NCBI RefSeq assembly: GCF_027595985.1 | Contig: NC_073305.1 | Coordinates: 114,083,759 to 114,147,758, forward strand | Direction: 5' to 3' | Source of the DNA: Sorex araneus | Taxonomy: Eukaryota > Chordata > Mammalia > Eulipotyphla > Soricidae | Length of the DNA: 64,000 nt | Part shown: in pieces, positions 63,104 through 64,000 of the stretch | How the letters are laid out: each line of letters starts with the position of its first letter | Position numbering within the stretch: position 1 is the first letter of the stretch | Program-made: the position numbers and the translations under genes | The notes under the pieces: generated by a model | Seen by the model: only the letters and a program-made list of their open reading frames with translations | The model's database searches: none | Told to the model about the DNA's origin: nothing

Positions 63104-63715
63104 AAGTTCTAAAAAAACTATAGCTTAGGGAACATGTTTGTAATAGTGTTAATGTTTACGGTTTTGATATACAAAGTTTTTGTACCCATCACCACCACCA
63201 CCACCAAAGTGTCCAAGAATATCATTTAAAAAGATAGTCAGTGGCAACAATTTTGCTTAGGGGTAAGAGAAGTTGTACATGGAAAGAAAAAAAAGGGAAA
63301 GAATAGAAAACTACACAATAAGAAGAAAAAAAATCACACAACATAAAAGGAATAAACTATTGATAATATAAGAGCTTAGAGAGATCTCAAAGTTTGATGA
63401 CTGATGAGTACAATATAGACAGCCAATGTATGGTGAGTGCATTCTCAGAAGTGATAAAGAACTGTGCAGATGGAGAACAGAGAAGCTGCTGCCAAGAGGT
63501 AGTGTGGTGGTGGGAAGAGGGGTAAGCTGTGATTCTGAAGTGGTTGCCATCAGGTAAATATTTTTGTATATTACAGTTCAGATTTCTGATTGTGGTGATG
63601 ACTATTAAGTGAATCTATACACGATAACATTTCTTACAACCACACAGACATGCAAACATGGACATCCCATATAAATCTACTTATTTCTTTTTGTACTGAC
63701 AATCATGATCACGAT
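63104..63715 (-). other. RARS2 intron, nothing recognised
   Basis: Short (CAC)n at 63189-63207. No upstream RARS2 exon could be identified here. Confidence 0.5.
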
Positions 63716-64000
63716 CACGAAATCCCATTAATCGTCGATTTCTCGATTTCTCGAGCAGGCTCAGTAACCTCTTCATTCATCCTTTCCCTAGGATCTTAGA
63801 AGTCTCTCTCAACTCGGCCCTCTCAATGATGTCGCACTGGAGGCTCTTTCAGGGTCAGGGGAATGAGATCCAGCTTGTTACTGGATTTAGCATATGAATA
63901 CACCATGGGAAGCTTGCAAGGCTGTCCCATGTGGACAGGAAACCCCAGAAGCCTGCTAGTTTCTCCCAGAGGGAGAAGTAGGCTACAAGATAGGCTACAA
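63716..64000 (-). mobile_element. RTE-tailed SINE, long variant, cut by window edge
   Basis: ctcgatttctcgagcaggct, aggctctttcagggtcaggg and ggaatgagatccagcttgtt: same long variant as 6517-6775, reversed. (GATCAC)n-like tail at 63705-63722. Confidence 0.85.

Noticed and set aside
63104-63715. Next upstream RARS2 exon
   Set aside because: I looked on the minus strand for the segment preceding DKGQ and found no matching open stretch with splice sites; it probably lies beyond 64000.

Overview
This window is nuclear DNA from a placental mammal, most likely a shrew (Soricidae, possibly Sorex). The genes are intron-rich with GT-AG splice sites, and one CpG-island promoter is present. The DNA between exons is packed with one tRNA-derived SINE: an A box near TAGCACAGCGGGTAGG, a B box GGTTCGATTCC, then a GGAGTAATTCCTGAGTGCA body and an A-rich tail. 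I associate this family with shrews from general knowledge; no search was run.

Three genes are supported, in the order of human 6q15. (1) CFAP206 on + (691-14250): the last six coding exons, stop at 14248-14250. Its 5' part lies before the window. (2) SLC35A1 on + (24109-49683): complete, eight coding exons, 337 codons plus stop. It encodes the Golgi CMP-sialic acid transporter, starts in a CpG island carrying two ZNF143-type promoter motifs, and ends with AATAAA at 50604-50609. (3) RARS2 on - (62367 down to 54465): the last eight coding exons of mitochondrial arginyl-tRNA synthetase, convergent with SLC35A1. Its upstream exons lie beyond 64000. The three genes have unrelated roles (motile cilia, Golgi sialylation, mitochondrial translation) and form no operon-like unit.

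Layout: 1-14250 CFAP206 exons and introns; 14251-23700 intergenic, rich in LINE tails, with an LTR-like insert at 16389-17742 and an RTE LINE fragment at 22409-22911; 23740-24480 promoter island; 24125-49555 SLC35A1 introns; 49684-50630 SLC35A1 3'UTR, containing a SINE; 50630-54464 intergenic repeats; 54465-64000 RARS2.

The repeats are the most interesting part. Two SINE types share a tRNA-like head but have different tails: one ends in poly(A), as L1-mobilised elements do, and the other ends with the 3' sequence of the RTE LINE seen at 22409-22911. Many insertions keep readable target-site duplications. Other notable items are a 0.94-kb L1-like deletion derivative with duplicated GC-rich units, a perfect 25-bp hairpin in SLC35A1 intron 1, a SINE carrying a 24-bp palindrome and a 31-bp segment shared with an L1 tail, and a possible 92-codon overlapping upstream ORF in SLC35A1. 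I found no sign of a new multi-gene system, CRISPR array or prokaryotic feature.
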